Below are positions 42,323 to 50,905 of a DNA stretch of 64,000 nucleotides, piece after piece. The stretch's first letter is position 1. Every line of letters begins with the position of its first letter. The stretch covers positions 30,566 through 94,565 of the forward strand of contig DAHG01000057.1 in NCBI GenBank assembly GCA_002495885.1. Direction: 5' to 3'. Both the position numbers and the translations under genes were made by a program. The DNA comes from Methanocellaceae archaeon UBA148. GTDB taxonomy: Archaea; Halobacteriota; UBA148. The notes beneath the pieces are model-generated. The model did not search any database and was not told where the DNA came from. It worked only from the letters and a program-made list of their open reading frames with translations.

Positions 42323-42799
42323 ATGTTACTAACCACGGCGAAAAAGCAAACTGGCATCATATTCTCAAAACCTTTGGACTGCCATGTTTGGGTAGAGGTT
42401 TCAGAAAATAGCATTGAATCGATCGAGTTTAGGCGCTTTGGAGAGGTAAAAAAGCTGCCGATCACGGACGATCTGACGCGATATTTCAGCGGCAAGCCAG
42501 TGGATTTTCTGAAATACGATGTATGCCTGGAAGGCTTTAAGCCCTTTGAACAAGCGGTGCTAAAGGAGACCAGAAAAATTTCCTATGGCACTAGGATTAC
42601 CTATTCTGAACTAGCCGAGCGTGTCGAACATTCCAGAGCTGCACACGCAGTTGGAAACGCGTTGGGCAAGAATCCTGTGCCCATAGTCATCCCGTGCCAC
42701 AGAGTTGTTGGTAAGGACAACATAGGTGGCTATTCAAGAGACCTAGAGATCAAAAAAAGGTTGCTTAGTCTGGAGAATCCGTCAGTGAGAGATTCTTAA
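42323..42799 (+). CDS. ogt: Methylated-DNA--protein-cysteine methyltransferase
   Basis: Removes O6-alkyl groups from guanine by suicide transfer to Cys125 in the IPCHRVVG motif. The preceding HTH (ITYSELAERVEHSRAAHAVGNALGKNP) places the enzyme in the DNA minor groove. 158 residues when started at the ATG at 42323, which has AAGG upstream; the longer reading from 42125 overlaps TrmG10 and is not family-like. The 3' end overlaps nadM by 35 bases, tail to tail. Confidence 0.93.
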   Translation: MLLTTAKKQTGIIFSKPLDCHVWVEVSENSIESIEFRRFGEVKKLPITDDLTRYFSGKPVDFLKYDVCLEGFKPFEQAVLKETRKISYGTRITYSELAERVEHSRAAHAVGNALGKNPVPIVIPCHRVVGKDNIGGYSRDLEIKKRLLSLENPSVRDS

Positions 42800-43280
42800 G
42801 TCTATGCACACCGTCAATCTCCTTGATGACCTCGACGACTGCTTTGGGAGTCAAATCCTCCCATTTCTCATCGTTGATCATACGACGACGTATCTCAGTA
42901 CCAGAATAGATGTTTCTTTTGAATAAAGGGGATCTTCTTGTTTCGATTTTTGTTTCGCTGAATAAGTCGATGACAAGTGGGTTATTGGAGTATACGATGC
43001 TGAACGGAGGTGTTAACGATTGTATATGCGATACCCAAATCGCATGCCTATCCACATCTGCTATCGGGATAACATAACAGGTGAGGTCAAGTTCCACAAG
43101 CGAGCGTGAAACCATCATAACCCTTTCACCACCTGTAAAAGGGTCTGAAATGGTGTGGCTTTTTTGAGCGCTTCCAATGCCAACGATGAGCTCGTCTACT
43201 TCTTTTGCAATTTTTTTTATGACCTCATGATGCCCCAGATGATAGGGCTGGAAACGACCGACATAGAGTGCTCTGTCCAT
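42765..43280 (-). CDS. nadM: Nicotinamide-nucleotide adenylyltransferase (archaeal NadM)
   Basis: Last step of NAD synthesis: NMN plus ATP. Starts ALYVGRFQPYHLGHHEVIKK, with the nucleotidyltransferase (H/T)xGH in HLGH; ADVDRHAIWVSH and the IYSGTEIRRRM ATP-binding motif follow. The 171-residue length is typical for the archaeal hexameric enzyme. Its C-terminus overlaps the end of ogt on the other strand. Confidence 0.94.
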   Translation of the reverse strand: MDRALYVGRFQPYHLGHHEVIKKIAKEVDELIVGIGSAQKSHTISDPFTGGERVMMVSRSLVELDLTCYVIPIADVDRHAIWVSHIQSLTPPFSIVYSNNPLVIDLFSETKIETRRSPLFKRNIYSGTEIRRRMINDEKWEDLTPKAVVEVIKEIDGVHRLKNLSLTDSPD

Positions 43281-43392
43281 CTTGTCACCTATTTTTTTTG
43301 TTTATGTTTCGTAGTCATTTTACCCATAGCCAGATAAATTTGATGCATCTCTCAGATGAAACAATCAAAAGCGAATATTGGGATCATTAATA

Positions 43393-44037
43393 CTAGGTAG
43401 TAATTGGAGAAAGCGTAGGAATCGGAGAGTAACTCCAAGTACCACCCATAGCCACAATCGCACCCTTAAGTATTTGCATCTCTTCCATAATACAAGTATT
43501 ATCTGAATATAAACTAAGTTGCACAATAGGTTCATCGTTTTCTAGTAGGTAGTATACATCTTTGTGGTATACATCTCTCACATCTCTCCTAGAAAATTGC
43601 CAAATATATACATATGGTTCGTCAGGATTCTCACTTTCAACAACGATTGCATCTCCATTGGGATAAAGCGTTATTGTGGACCAGTGTCCATAATGAATGA
43701 ATAATGCATAGATTGGGATTTTTAGCACTGATGTTGGCGTGGGTGTCGGAGTTGGTGTGGACGTTAGCGTCGGAGTAGAGGCAGGTGTTGGGGTAATTTT
43801 TGAGACAGGTATATTGGCATCTAAAGGATTTGAATCCTTTGGATCCCAGTAACCATCCCCATCTGTATCTTTTTTATATGGGTCAGTTCCTGCAATTTTC
43901 TCTTGTTCATCGTTCCATCCATCACCATCCGAATCAGGTGTAGGTGTTGATGTGGATGTCGGTCCTAATTCCACACATCCTGAAAAAATACATGTAACCA
44001 AATTCAACAAAAATATAATAGCAACTATCTTTTTCAT
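43393..44037 (-). CDS. Lipoprotein with Ca-binding (thrombospondin type 3-like) repeats
   Basis: About 214 residues. The signal peptide ends in a lipobox-like FSGC (Cys about 21) and a Thr/Pro-rich linker follows. Two DxDxDG repeats DSDGDGWNDEQE and DTDGDGYWDPKDSNPLD bind calcium as in thrombospondin type 3 repeats. A second Pro/Thr-rich spacer (STPTPTPTPTS) leads to an unrecognised C-terminal domain with IYALFIHYGHWSTITLYPNGDA. I start at the ATG at 44037; an upstream ATG (44058) is possible. It probably sits on the outer face of the membrane. Confidence 0.78.
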   Translation of the reverse strand: MKKIVAIIFLLNLVTCIFSGCVELGPTSTSTPTPDSDGDGWNDEQEKIAGTDPYKKDTDGDGYWDPKDSNPLDANIPVSKITPTPASTPTLTSTPTPTPTPTSVLKIPIYALFIHYGHWSTITLYPNGDAIVVESENPDEPYVYIWQFSRRDVRDVYHKDVYYLLENDEPIVQLSLYSDNTCIMEEMQILKGAIVAMGGTWSYSPIPTLSPITT

Positions 44038-44141
44038 TTTTGATTTTTGATAAATCACATTATCCTATATTGCCCTAAACTCTCTTAAATGTATTTCACC
44101 TAAACATTGCCCTCTTTAGAGTCCTGTTAAAAACGCGGTGG

Positions 44142-44457
44142 TTGAACGACTTAAATCGATTTAGTCATGCCATAATAATATATTATTTCCATAAGTCGCA
44201 GAGAGAGGATATCGAAGGAGAGCCGTTTCTTGAGCAAAATAAACAGGGAATATTTGCCATAAGAAGCCCCCCATCGCCCCAATCATATGGGGAAACAAAA
44301 TGCATTTTACGGAGGTGGATGTTTTAGGGGGGTACCTCTTCTTGATATAAAACCCTATGTCAAATATTTTGATATTCGAGATAATGTTGTTTCTGGCTGG
44401 GTAGATAAGCACTTTCAAAATGGTACTATTCCAGATAACACCATTATAAAATCATGA
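44142..44457 (+). pseudogene. Degraded TrmO/TsaA-type tRNA methyltransferase (UPF0066)
   Basis: Two frames together recall the TsaA fold. The first (44142-44327) reads LNRFSHAIIIYYFHKSQRED then QGIFAIRSPPSPQSYG, matching the family's FSHIIVLYWFH and GIFATRSPxRPNPIG blocks, though the conserved PNPIG has become PQSYG. The second, in another frame to 44457, reads GVPLLDIKPYVKYFDIRDN, the family's DGTPLLDIKPY block. The central segment is lost and the N-terminus is missing, so it is not functional. Confidence 0.75.
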
Positions 44458-44618
44458 AATTTGATAAAAAGAGTGCTGTCACAGGAGCGTTTGTCGGTGC
44501 ATTTGCAGGAGCAATATCAGGAGTGGCAGATTTAGGGGTGTTAGAAACAATGTTAGTGGCAATTAGTGTAGGTGTCCTTTTGGCAACGGTTGTAAATGGA
44601 AATGAAGAACTAAATTAA
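44454..44618 (+). CDS. Small glycine-zipper membrane protein
   Basis: 54 residues starting at the ATG at 44454, overlapping the stop of the broken TrmO frame as ATGA. After a basic start (MKFDKKSAVTG), the sequence AFVGAFAGAISGVADLG forms a Gly/Ala-zipper helix, then LVAISVGVLLATVVNGN a second hydrophobic segment. No family recognised. Complete frame with clean ends; the ATGA coupling suggests it was co-translated with trmO. Confidence 0.45.
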   Translation: MKFDKKSAVTGAFVGAFAGAISGVADLGVLETMLVAISVGVLLATVVNGNEELN

Positions 44619-44687
44619 ATTCTTCATTCCACTCTTGACTAGATGATACGCTACATGCAACTCACTCAGAAACTCATTTTTTTTTAT

Positions 44688-45119
44688 TTATTCAAATCCA
44701 AGTTTATTCACTCGAATCCAAGCAATTTCTGTGCTTCTCAAGACAGGTCTTGCAGACAATATGCCATGCCAAAGATAGGGACAAATCCAATTTTTGGGTC
44801 CATCGAAGGCGAGATGAGTAGCGTCGTAATAGATGAGTAGCGTCGTAATGAGAGACAATGCAAAACCAGCCAAAGCAGGAAGCAAGTATTTGTTCTCCCA
44901 TTTCAGATCGGGATTGCTTTTCAACTTTACAAGATATGGAACGCCTGTTCTTGCCAGCACGCCAGCAAATACTTGATGAAATGACACAACGCATAGGCGA
45001 GGCAGATAATCACATCGAACCAAAAAGTCATCAAAAAAAGCCTTACTAGGGATGCTCATCCTTTTAGCTCTTATGATCCCCCAAAAGAAGCCAACTGATT
45101 GATAACATGAGGCGCTCAC
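44688..45119 (-). CDS. Doubtful membrane-protein frame containing a tandem duplication
   Basis: The frame of 143 codons contains KLKSNPDLKWENKYLLPALAGFALSLITTLLI, a believable cytoplasmic-then-membrane segment. Directly after it the DNA has an 18-base direct duplication (period 19) at 44813-44849. Removing one copy changes the frame to ...TLLISPSMDPKIGFVPIFGMAYCLQD and a stop, which also looks like protein. The N-terminal third is unconvincing. Probably a damaged gene; no family recognised. Confidence 0.25.
   Translation of the reverse strand: MSASCYQSVGFFWGIIRAKRMSIPSKAFFDDFLVRCDYLPRLCVVSFHQVFAGVLARTGVPYLVKLKSNPDLKWENKYLLPALAGFALSLITTLLIYYDATHLAFDGPKNWICPYLWHGILSARPVLRSTEIAWIRVNKLGFE
44813..44849. 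repeat. Tandem 18-base duplication (period 19)
   Basis: GATGAGTAGCGTCGTAAT occurs at 44813-44830 and 44832-44849. The second copy shifts the reading frame of the surrounding minus-strand frame, as expected from replication slippage. Confidence 0.8.
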
Positions 45120-45150
45120 AAAGAATAGTCTAAAATACCAAGAATTTCCA

Positions 45151-45786
45151 TCATTTTATCTCCTTCTGATATTCAAAGTAAGAATAAACAATCGTATAAA
45201 TCGAAACTGAAATCACTGGCGCAAGAACTAAAAATAATGCATACTTCTGGAAGAAGGCACCCGAAAGGGCAATTATTCCAGCAATCTTAAACAACTTTCC
45301 GCCAATTTGATGAGTTTTATCCCATACCTTTTCACTGCTCAAGGTCCAGGGAGTTCTTATTCCGATAAACCAGTTTCTTTTTGTATTCTTTATCAAAATT
45401 CCACAGTAATAAAAGAGTACCCCCATAGCTGGTGCCAAAAGTCGGCTCATATTAAATCTAATGCCAACATTCCAAAGGACGGTTAGCAGATAAATATAAA
45501 ACAAAAATATTATCATAAATGCCACAAATCCATCATAATAATCTCTGAATTTTTCGATATTCACTTTCAAGGGATCTATCTTGGGTATTGAGACAAAAAG
45601 CAGGCACAGAAAAACAGAAGTGAAAGGCAACAAGAATAATCCCCAGAATTTTGACATATAATCGTCTACCTGCCCTCGATCATCCCAATGGGAAGCCATC
45701 TGATCTGGCATTTGAGGGTAAAGAAAAATGCCGATGGCAAAAGAAAGCACGATGATTCCCAAAATGATTTTTTCAGTTTTTCTCAT
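45151..45786 (-). CDS. SdpI/DUF1648-type membrane protein
   Basis: 211 residues. An N-terminal DUF1648 segment has YPQMPDQMASHWDDRGQVDDYMSKFWGLFLLP; the SdpI-type C-terminal half has NWFIGIRTPWTLSSEKVWDKTHQIGGKLF. About six membrane helices. In Bacillus, SdpI gives immunity to a killing factor and signals to a repressor; archaeal members are common and uncharacterised. Monocistronic; no toxin gene adjacent. Confidence 0.88.
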   Translation of the reverse strand: MRKTEKIILGIIVLSFAIGIFLYPQMPDQMASHWDDRGQVDDYMSKFWGLFLLPFTSVFLCLLFVSIPKIDPLKVNIEKFRDYYDGFVAFMIIFLFYIYLLTVLWNVGIRFNMSRLLAPAMGVLFYYCGILIKNTKRNWFIGIRTPWTLSSEKVWDKTHQIGGKLFKIAGIIALSGAFFQKYALFLVLAPVISVSIYTIVYSYFEYQKEIK

Positions 45787-45965
45787 ATTCTCTTCGCCAT
45801 TAATCTCCCAACGTTTAATAATATTTCGTTTTTAAATGCGTTAGATTGAATCGACTCCTTAAACTAATTTCCAATAAAACTAGGTCAAAGGGAGTGCAAT
45901 TTTATCATTGACTGTGGATGAATTTCCGTTACATCATAAGATTGAATTTATTAAAGACTAAAACT

Positions 45966-46505
45966 CTAAGCAATAAACTCAATAAAATAAAAGTTTTCAT
46001 TAATATCATTTTCAATATACTGTTTTTTTGCCATATCTATCACATCTTCTTTGGAGATTCTATGATTAATCGGTGGCCCCATGTCAGTTTTTTTCTTCTG
46101 CCAATCAATAACGACAACTTTTCCATTTTCCTCGATGTGCTCAAAACATCCTGAAAGAAATTCTTTGGGTGACTCAACCTCATGAAGTACATTTACAAGA
46201 AGAATACAATCAGCTTTCAAGTCAATTATTTTATCAGATTTTATTATCTCCAGATTATTTCTAGCACCAGCTCTTTTTTTGAGTTCATCAAGCATTTTTT
46301 CAGATGTGTCTATCGCAATAACTCTGCCGTCATCTCCAACCAAGTTTAAAGCAGGGATGGTAAAATATCCGATACCGCACCCAAAATCGATCAAAACATC
46401 TCCTTGCTTAACGTCAATCTCTCTTAAAATATTTTCAGGAGGTAAAATCTCTCTCCTTCTTTTATTATCCAGTTTATTAAAATCTCCTTCAAATCTATGG
46501 GCCAT
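45966..46505 (-). CDS. Class I SAM-dependent methyltransferase
   Basis: About 179 residues from the ATG at 46505 (MAHRFEGDFNKLDN); an upstream ATG at 46553 would add a hydrophobic stretch. Rossmann motif I is VLIDFGCGIGYFTIPALNLVG, motif II VIAIDTSEKML, and LLVNVLHEVESPKEFL plus VVVIDWQKKKTDMGPP lie in the substrate half. The latter resembles UbiE/arsenite-type family members, but the substrate is unknown. Single gene. Confidence 0.85.
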   Translation of the reverse strand: MAHRFEGDFNKLDNKRRREILPPENILREIDVKQGDVLIDFGCGIGYFTIPALNLVGDDGRVIAIDTSEKMLDELKKRAGARNNLEIIKSDKIIDLKADCILLVNVLHEVESPKEFLSGCFEHIEENGKVVVIDWQKKKTDMGPPINHRISKEDVIDMAKKQYIENDINENFYFIEFIA

Positions 46506-46836
46506 AAAAATCAAATAATACACCTCATGTATAAAAATAACCATACTAAGCATCTATCATGTCCGAAGGACTGGAAATGCTCCATTTTTTTAAAAAAATA
46601 AATGGAACTTTTTACTGAATTTAAGGCGTGTTATATTCGCCAATTGAATCTAAACAGGAGTAAAATCCTTTTTGTGACTTGCATTTCCTCTATTTGCCGC
46701 ACTTTAGGTGGCGGGTTACAGATATCATTCAAGCCATGGAGAGTTCTAGCTTCGCCAATGAATCAATGATATGGGTTCACTCTTTTTCTCATTTTTTCCA
46801 ATCACTTAAATAGGAAATCTGCAATACGTATCGTAG

Positions 46837-47427
46837 ATGCCAGAAGGTGACCAGTACCTCAAAAAGTATGCAGGTGTATCTTCAATCGTTAAGCAAACGC
46901 TCCCACTGCTCGTAATATGCGTTATATTGGGCTTGTTTGCAGGCGTCGTGCTGGGAGGCATGAAAGCCTCATTAGAAGCCCTTCCAGGTCTGCTAGTGCT
47001 AGTTCCAGCGATCTTGGATACCAGGGGCAATATATTTGGTGCTTTTGGCTCTAGGCTCGGGTCCGCCCTACATCAGGGTTTGATCCTTCCAGAGCTGAAG
47101 AGGGATGACAATCTCATGCATAGCATAGCAGCTGCTCTAGGGGAGGGAGTGATAATCTCCATCGTGTTGGCGGTTATCGCTCATTATGTGATACTGGCGC
47201 TCGGAAGAGACAGCATCGGAATAATTCCGTTGACAGCGATATCCCTGATAGCAGGGGTGGTATCAGGAATAGTGCTGACTGGATTGATCGTATTACTGGC
47301 ATTTGCTGGATATAAAAAGGGGATAGATCCCGATAATATAACTGGACCGATAGCGACAACTGCTGGGGATGTACTCGCAATGGTTGCACTTTTTATGGCA
47401 GCGGAAATCGTTTTAGGGGTGATATAA
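46837..47427 (+). CDS. MgtE-type divalent cation transporter, half-protein 1
   Basis: 196 residues, five membrane helices, forming only the MgtE membrane domain without the CBS part. The pore signature is VLVPAILDTRGNIFGAFGSRLGSALHQG, and GIDPDNITGPIATTAGDVLAM is the conserved helix-5 region with the metal-site Asp. Bacterial MgtE acts as a homodimer. A TATA-like CTTAAATAG about 30 bases upstream suggests a short leader. Half-protein 2 starts directly after the stop. Confidence 0.88.
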   Translation: MPEGDQYLKKYAGVSSIVKQTLPLLVICVILGLFAGVVLGGMKASLEALPGLLVLVPAILDTRGNIFGAFGSRLGSALHQGLILPELKRDDNLMHSIAAALGEGVIISIVLAVIAHYVILALGRDSIGIIPLTAISLIAGVVSGIVLTGLIVLLAFAGYKKGIDPDNITGPIATTAGDVLAMVALFMAAEIVLGVI

Positions 47428-47985
47428 TTGCAAAATGAATATCATGTAAAAAGGATCCTGAAGACCGCGCTTCCAATACTCACGTTTGCTTCTCTCCTCG
47501 GAATCGCATCTGGGTTGGTCCTTGATACATATGGGGACTTTTTGCTTATATCTCCTGGAATACTCATGCTAGTACCAGTCATGATAGGCATGGGCGGAAA
47601 CTTGGGCTCTATTCTTGGCGCTAGAATCACGTCTGCCCTTCACCTCGGTATCGTCGAACTTAGACTCACAGACCCTTTACTAAGGAACAACGTTCTCGCC
47701 ACTATCATTGTGGGTGTGATCTCGTTTTTTGCGGTCGGAGTCTTCGGACAATTATTCTGCATTTTGTTTGGTTTTGAGAGCCCTGGTCTTGTCAACATGA
47801 TTTTAATATCCTCAGTCTCTGGTTTTCTTCTCACCTTGATAATTGTCTTCACCACGATTCTGTTAGCTTTTATGTCCTATGGTTATGGTTTTGATCCAGA
47901 CGACACTACGATACCCATGGTTACAAGTATCTGCGATGTGTTTGGCATTTTAGCGCTTTTTGGTGTGATGATGGTGGTGTTATAA
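47428..47985 (+). CDS. MgtE-type divalent cation transporter, half-protein 2
   Basis: 185 residues, again five helices: MLVPVMIGMGGNLGSILGARITSALHLG (the paired pore signature) and GFDPDDTTIPMVTSICDVFGI. It begins at the TTG directly after the stop of half-protein 1, with no spacer. The two differ enough to suggest an obligate heterodimer, unlike the homodimer of bacterial MgtE (inference). Confidence 0.88.
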   Translation: MQNEYHVKRILKTALPILTFASLLGIASGLVLDTYGDFLLISPGILMLVPVMIGMGGNLGSILGARITSALHLGIVELRLTDPLLRNNVLATIIVGVISFFAVGVFGQLFCILFGFESPGLVNMILISSVSGFLLTLIIVFTTILLAFMSYGYGFDPDDTTIPMVTSICDVFGILALFGVMMVVL

Positions 47986-48035
47986 AATAAGACAAGAAAA
48001 AGCATTTATCCCTTGTAGCAAATTAGTTGATTGTT

Positions 48036-49232
48036 ATGACTGAGGAAATCGAATATCGCCCGATGAACGTAAAGGACATCCTAAAGGAGATGAAGGACAC
48101 CTCTGAACTGATGGTTGACCTGGCATACTCGGCAGTACTCTATGATGATGAGGATATTGCTGAGGAAGTGCTGCATCTAGAGGAGAAGATGGATGTTTTG
48201 GACTACCATGCCAGAATAGCTGCGATGCTAGGGGCTAGGGGGGTGGAGGAGGCAGAGATGCTTTCTGGTGTATTACAGATAGCGTCCGCTGCAGAAAAAA
48301 TCTCGAATGCTGCTGGAGACATTGCCAAGATCGTGCTCAAAAAGTTGGGTTTGCCACCAGAACTTAAAGCAGCAATATCGGGGGCAGAGGAGACCGTCAC
48401 TAGGGTTAGGACGAGCAGCAAGTCGCCGCTTGCGGGAAAGACCTTGGGCGAGTTGGAGTTGGAGACCGAAACTGGTATGCGAGTTATTGCAATGAGGCGT
48501 GACCTGGATTGGATCTACGGTCCAGACGAGAAAACAATGGTGATGAGGGATGACGTTTTATTTGCGAAAGGTCCGGAAGAAGGCGTTGAGATGTTGTATA
48601 AGCTGGCGGTTGGAGGTAAATATCAGCGCAAATCTCACGCCACTCAGGTGTTAATAGAAGATCTGGATAAAGCCGTAGATCTGGTTATCGACATGAAAAA
48701 CGTTTCTGAATTAGCAGTTGGATTGGCATATTCCGCAGTTCTCTTTTATAACAAGGAGATAGCACATGAAGTGGAAATACTAGAGGCAAAGATGGATGAG
48801 ATGAAATATGGGCTTGAGCACTGGGTTTTAGTGTCTGCAAAGCACGTCACTGATATTGACCACCTAAGGGGTTTGCTTCATCTCGCCATATCCTCAGAGG
48901 TCATTTCCGATGCAGCCGACGAAATCGCAGATGTTGTTCTAAGGGATATCGAGTTGCACCCGGTTTTCATGCTCGCAGTTAGGGAATCGGATGAGGTTAT
49001 TACCAAGGTTACTGTGTCTGAACAAGCGGAAATCATTGGCAAGACATTGGGCGCTCTCCGTCTAGAGACTGAGACCGGAATGTTCGTTATGGCGATTAGA
49101 AGAGCAGATAGGTGGCTGTATTCCCCAAAAGACAAGACAGTAATCGAAATAGGGGACACACTGATCGCGAGGGGTACTAGGGATGGGGAAGAATTACTTA
49201 TCGGAATGTGCTCCAGTCCAGAACTTTCTTAA
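48036..49232 (+). CDS. PhoU/TrkA-C tandem regulator of cation transport
   Basis: About 398 residues arranged as two repeats: PhoU-like helical bundle (about 5-100), TrkA-C domain (about 110-190), PhoU-like (about 205-300), TrkA-C (about 310-395). The TrkA-C parts each carry the pattern (A/I)GKTLGxLxLETETGMxVxAxRR, which binds nucleotide or other ligands in K+ channels. Located 50 bases after the MgtE pair, it probably gates them. ATG at 48036; the segment upstream has no ribosome binding site, fitting a leaderless start. Confidence 0.9.
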   Translation: MTEEIEYRPMNVKDILKEMKDTSELMVDLAYSAVLYDDEDIAEEVLHLEEKMDVLDYHARIAAMLGARGVEEAEMLSGVLQIASAAEKISNAAGDIAKIVLKKLGLPPELKAAISGAEETVTRVRTSSKSPLAGKTLGELELETETGMRVIAMRRDLDWIYGPDEKTMVMRDDVLFAKGPEEGVEMLYKLAVGGKYQRKSHATQVLIEDLDKAVDLVIDMKNVSELAVGLAYSAVLFYNKEIAHEVEILEAKMDEMKYGLEHWVLVSAKHVTDIDHLRGLLHLAISSEVISDAADEIADVVLRDIELHPVFMLAVRESDEVITKVTVSEQAEIIGKTLGALRLETETGMFVMAIRRADRWLYSPKDKTVIEIGDTLIARGTRDGEELLIGMCSSPELS

Positions 49233-49973
49233 CCAATTTAAGCTCTCTTCTCCCTCTTGGACGGTTCTGGCTTCGATTACTAACCGATCTTCATAACTTT
49301 TGAGCCTTTTGAATACTTTATTCCAGTTCACACTGCCCGTTCCAAGCGAGATGTGATCATCCCTCTCACCCAAATTATCATGCAGATGCATGTGCTTAAA
49401 GTCCTGTTCTAAAAAATTGTCCAACGTCTTTGTTAGATTGGCGTGCCCTACATCCAGTGTCATGCCGACGTTCACTCTATCCACATTTTGGATCATTCCC
49501 TTTAGCTCTTCTGGAAACCTGCCGAGAAGGTGATATATATTTGGCATGTTTTCTACAGCTACTATGATTCCGTATTCCCTTGCGATGTCGCACAGTCTTT
49601 GTATTCCAAGTATGTTCTGTTCCCAAGCCTTGTCCGCTAGCTCCGCACCCAAAGGAGAGAGGTGCCCAGGGTGAACTACAACCAAGTCTGTAATATCTCC
49701 CAGAAGATGTATTGTATTGCCCATTTGCTTAACGCTCTCATCCCATATGGGCTGGTTGACACTGGCAAGATTGAGGTCAGAGAATGGCAAATGGGCGGTA
49801 AAATCCAAACTGGTGCTTATTAGTACCTCTTGGATTCTCTCGGCCACATCCTTGGTCAAGCGTTGAGCGCCCTCACATACGATTTCCCATCCGCTGAATC
49901 CCATGCCCTCCAGCGAATATGCCCATTCAAAAGGGCTATCGGTCATATATAGACATGAAAGACCAACTCTCAT
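49194..49973 (-). CDS. Sugar phosphate isomerase/epimerase-like TIM-barrel protein
   Basis: 259 residues of the AP endonuclease 2/xylose isomerase-like fold. Metal-site residues are visible in VVVHPGHLSP, VAVENMPNIYHLLG, VGMTLDVGHAN, KHMHLHDNLGERDDHISLGTGSVNW and VIEARTVQEG. These could fit either a sugar epimerase or endonuclease IV, but the HLHDN...GxGxV(N/D)W pattern is that of the isomerases. Its tail overlaps the PhoU/TrkA-C gene by 39 bases on the opposite strand; its start overlaps the UPF0200/0201 gene by four bases. Confidence 0.82.
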   Translation of the reverse strand: MRVGLSCLYMTDSPFEWAYSLEGMGFSGWEIVCEGAQRLTKDVAERIQEVLISTSLDFTAHLPFSDLNLASVNQPIWDESVKQMGNTIHLLGDITDLVVVHPGHLSPLGAELADKAWEQNILGIQRLCDIAREYGIIVAVENMPNIYHLLGRFPEELKGMIQNVDRVNVGMTLDVGHANLTKTLDNFLEQDFKHMHLHDNLGERDDHISLGTGSVNWNKVFKRLKSYEDRLVIEARTVQEGEESLNWLRKFWTGAHSDK

Positions 49974-50905
49974 TTTTCACTCCTATATGTTAACCAATCT
50001 ATCAGTTTTTCTGCATCCTCGGTTTCTATCCTCACGTAAATACCCCCCAGGGAACCCTTTCCAAAGTTCACCTTGCCGATGTATGCAACTTGTTTGTTTA
50101 GAACGAATTCGATCTTATCCCCCACCATGCACTTAAAAAATTCCATTCTGGCTGTATCCCCAATCTTTTGCTTTTTGAGCAACTCTTGTAACCTTTGCAA
50201 GGAGGCTTTGCCTGTTAACCTGTTCTCTCCATCTTTTTCCAACTGCAGCAATGCATCTGGGAATATATTTTTAATAGCAATCTCTACGTTTTCTATGGGT
50301 TCAGTCGGATATACCGCAGCGGAAACCGTGGCAATCGTATGGTTGTAATCTTCTATAACGCTCTCTAGGATGGTTTTAACTCTTTGCTTAAACTCCTCTA
50401 ATGTGCAATCATTCTCTATTGAAAAGTCTGCTATGTCCATGGCTTCTGGTAAGCCCCAGCTGTTCTCCCTTTCATCCTTCTGCAAAAATGATTCCCTGTT
50501 TTCGATGTCATCCTCTCTTTTTCTGGCCATTGCCCATTCAAATCTTGCTTTTTGTGGCGCATGAATTGCAATCAAGGTGAATTGTACCCCAAAAGTCTCC
50601 TTATACACTTTAACTTCAGCCACGCCCCTGATGCCATCGATCACGACTACCTTGCTGTCCGCATTTTTTATAGCATTTTTTATATGCGGAACACATCGAA
50701 GTGCTACTGCGCCCATGCTTTCTCTCTCACGAATGTCATTTGCAACTTTCCCTACATTCTCTTCTGTAAGCTTCAGTCCCCTGGCTTTGACCTCTGCTCG
50801 AACGACATCTCCCATCTGGATTACCAGGATGCCCAATGCTCTGGCAACGTTTGCTGCCTCCGTCTTTCCGGATACAGGCATTCCCACAAAGCCGATTATC
50901 TTTAT
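49970..50905 (-). CDS. UPF0200/UPF0201 fusion: P-loop kinase-like domain plus small RNA-binding-like domain
   Basis: About 311 residues. N-terminal P-loop GMPVSGKTEAANVA, VVIDGIRGVAEV and the lid AMARKREDD resemble dephospho-CoA/adenylate kinases (UPF0200). The C-terminal about 130 residues are UPF0201 (AAVYPTEPIENVEIAIKNIFPDA). The same fusion is known in Archaeoglobus. In-frame with the gene, ATA at 50903-50905 would give MKIIGFVGMPVSGKTE, the family N-terminus. A perfect AGGAGGT lies seven bases upstream and ATAA overlaps the nrdG stop exactly as ATGA junctions do elsewhere. The first standard codon is GTG at 50887. Confidence 0.85.
   Translation of the reverse strand: MKIIGFVGMPVSGKTEAANVARALGILVIQMGDVVRAEVKARGLKLTEENVGKVANDIRERESMGAVALRCVPHIKNAIKNADSKVVVIDGIRGVAEVKVYKETFGVQFTLIAIHAPQKARFEWAMARKREDDIENRESFLQKDERENSWGLPEAMDIADFSIENDCTLEEFKQRVKTILESVIEDYNHTIATVSAAVYPTEPIENVEIAIKNIFPDALLQLEKDGENRLTGKASLQRLQELLKKQKIGDTARMEFFKCMVGDKIEFVLNKQVAYIGKVNFGKGSLGGIYVRIETEDAEKLIDWLTYRSEK

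Noticed and set aside
44643..45049. Short + strand frames in the duplication region
   Set aside because: Mirror images of the minus-strand frame and carrying no start signals.
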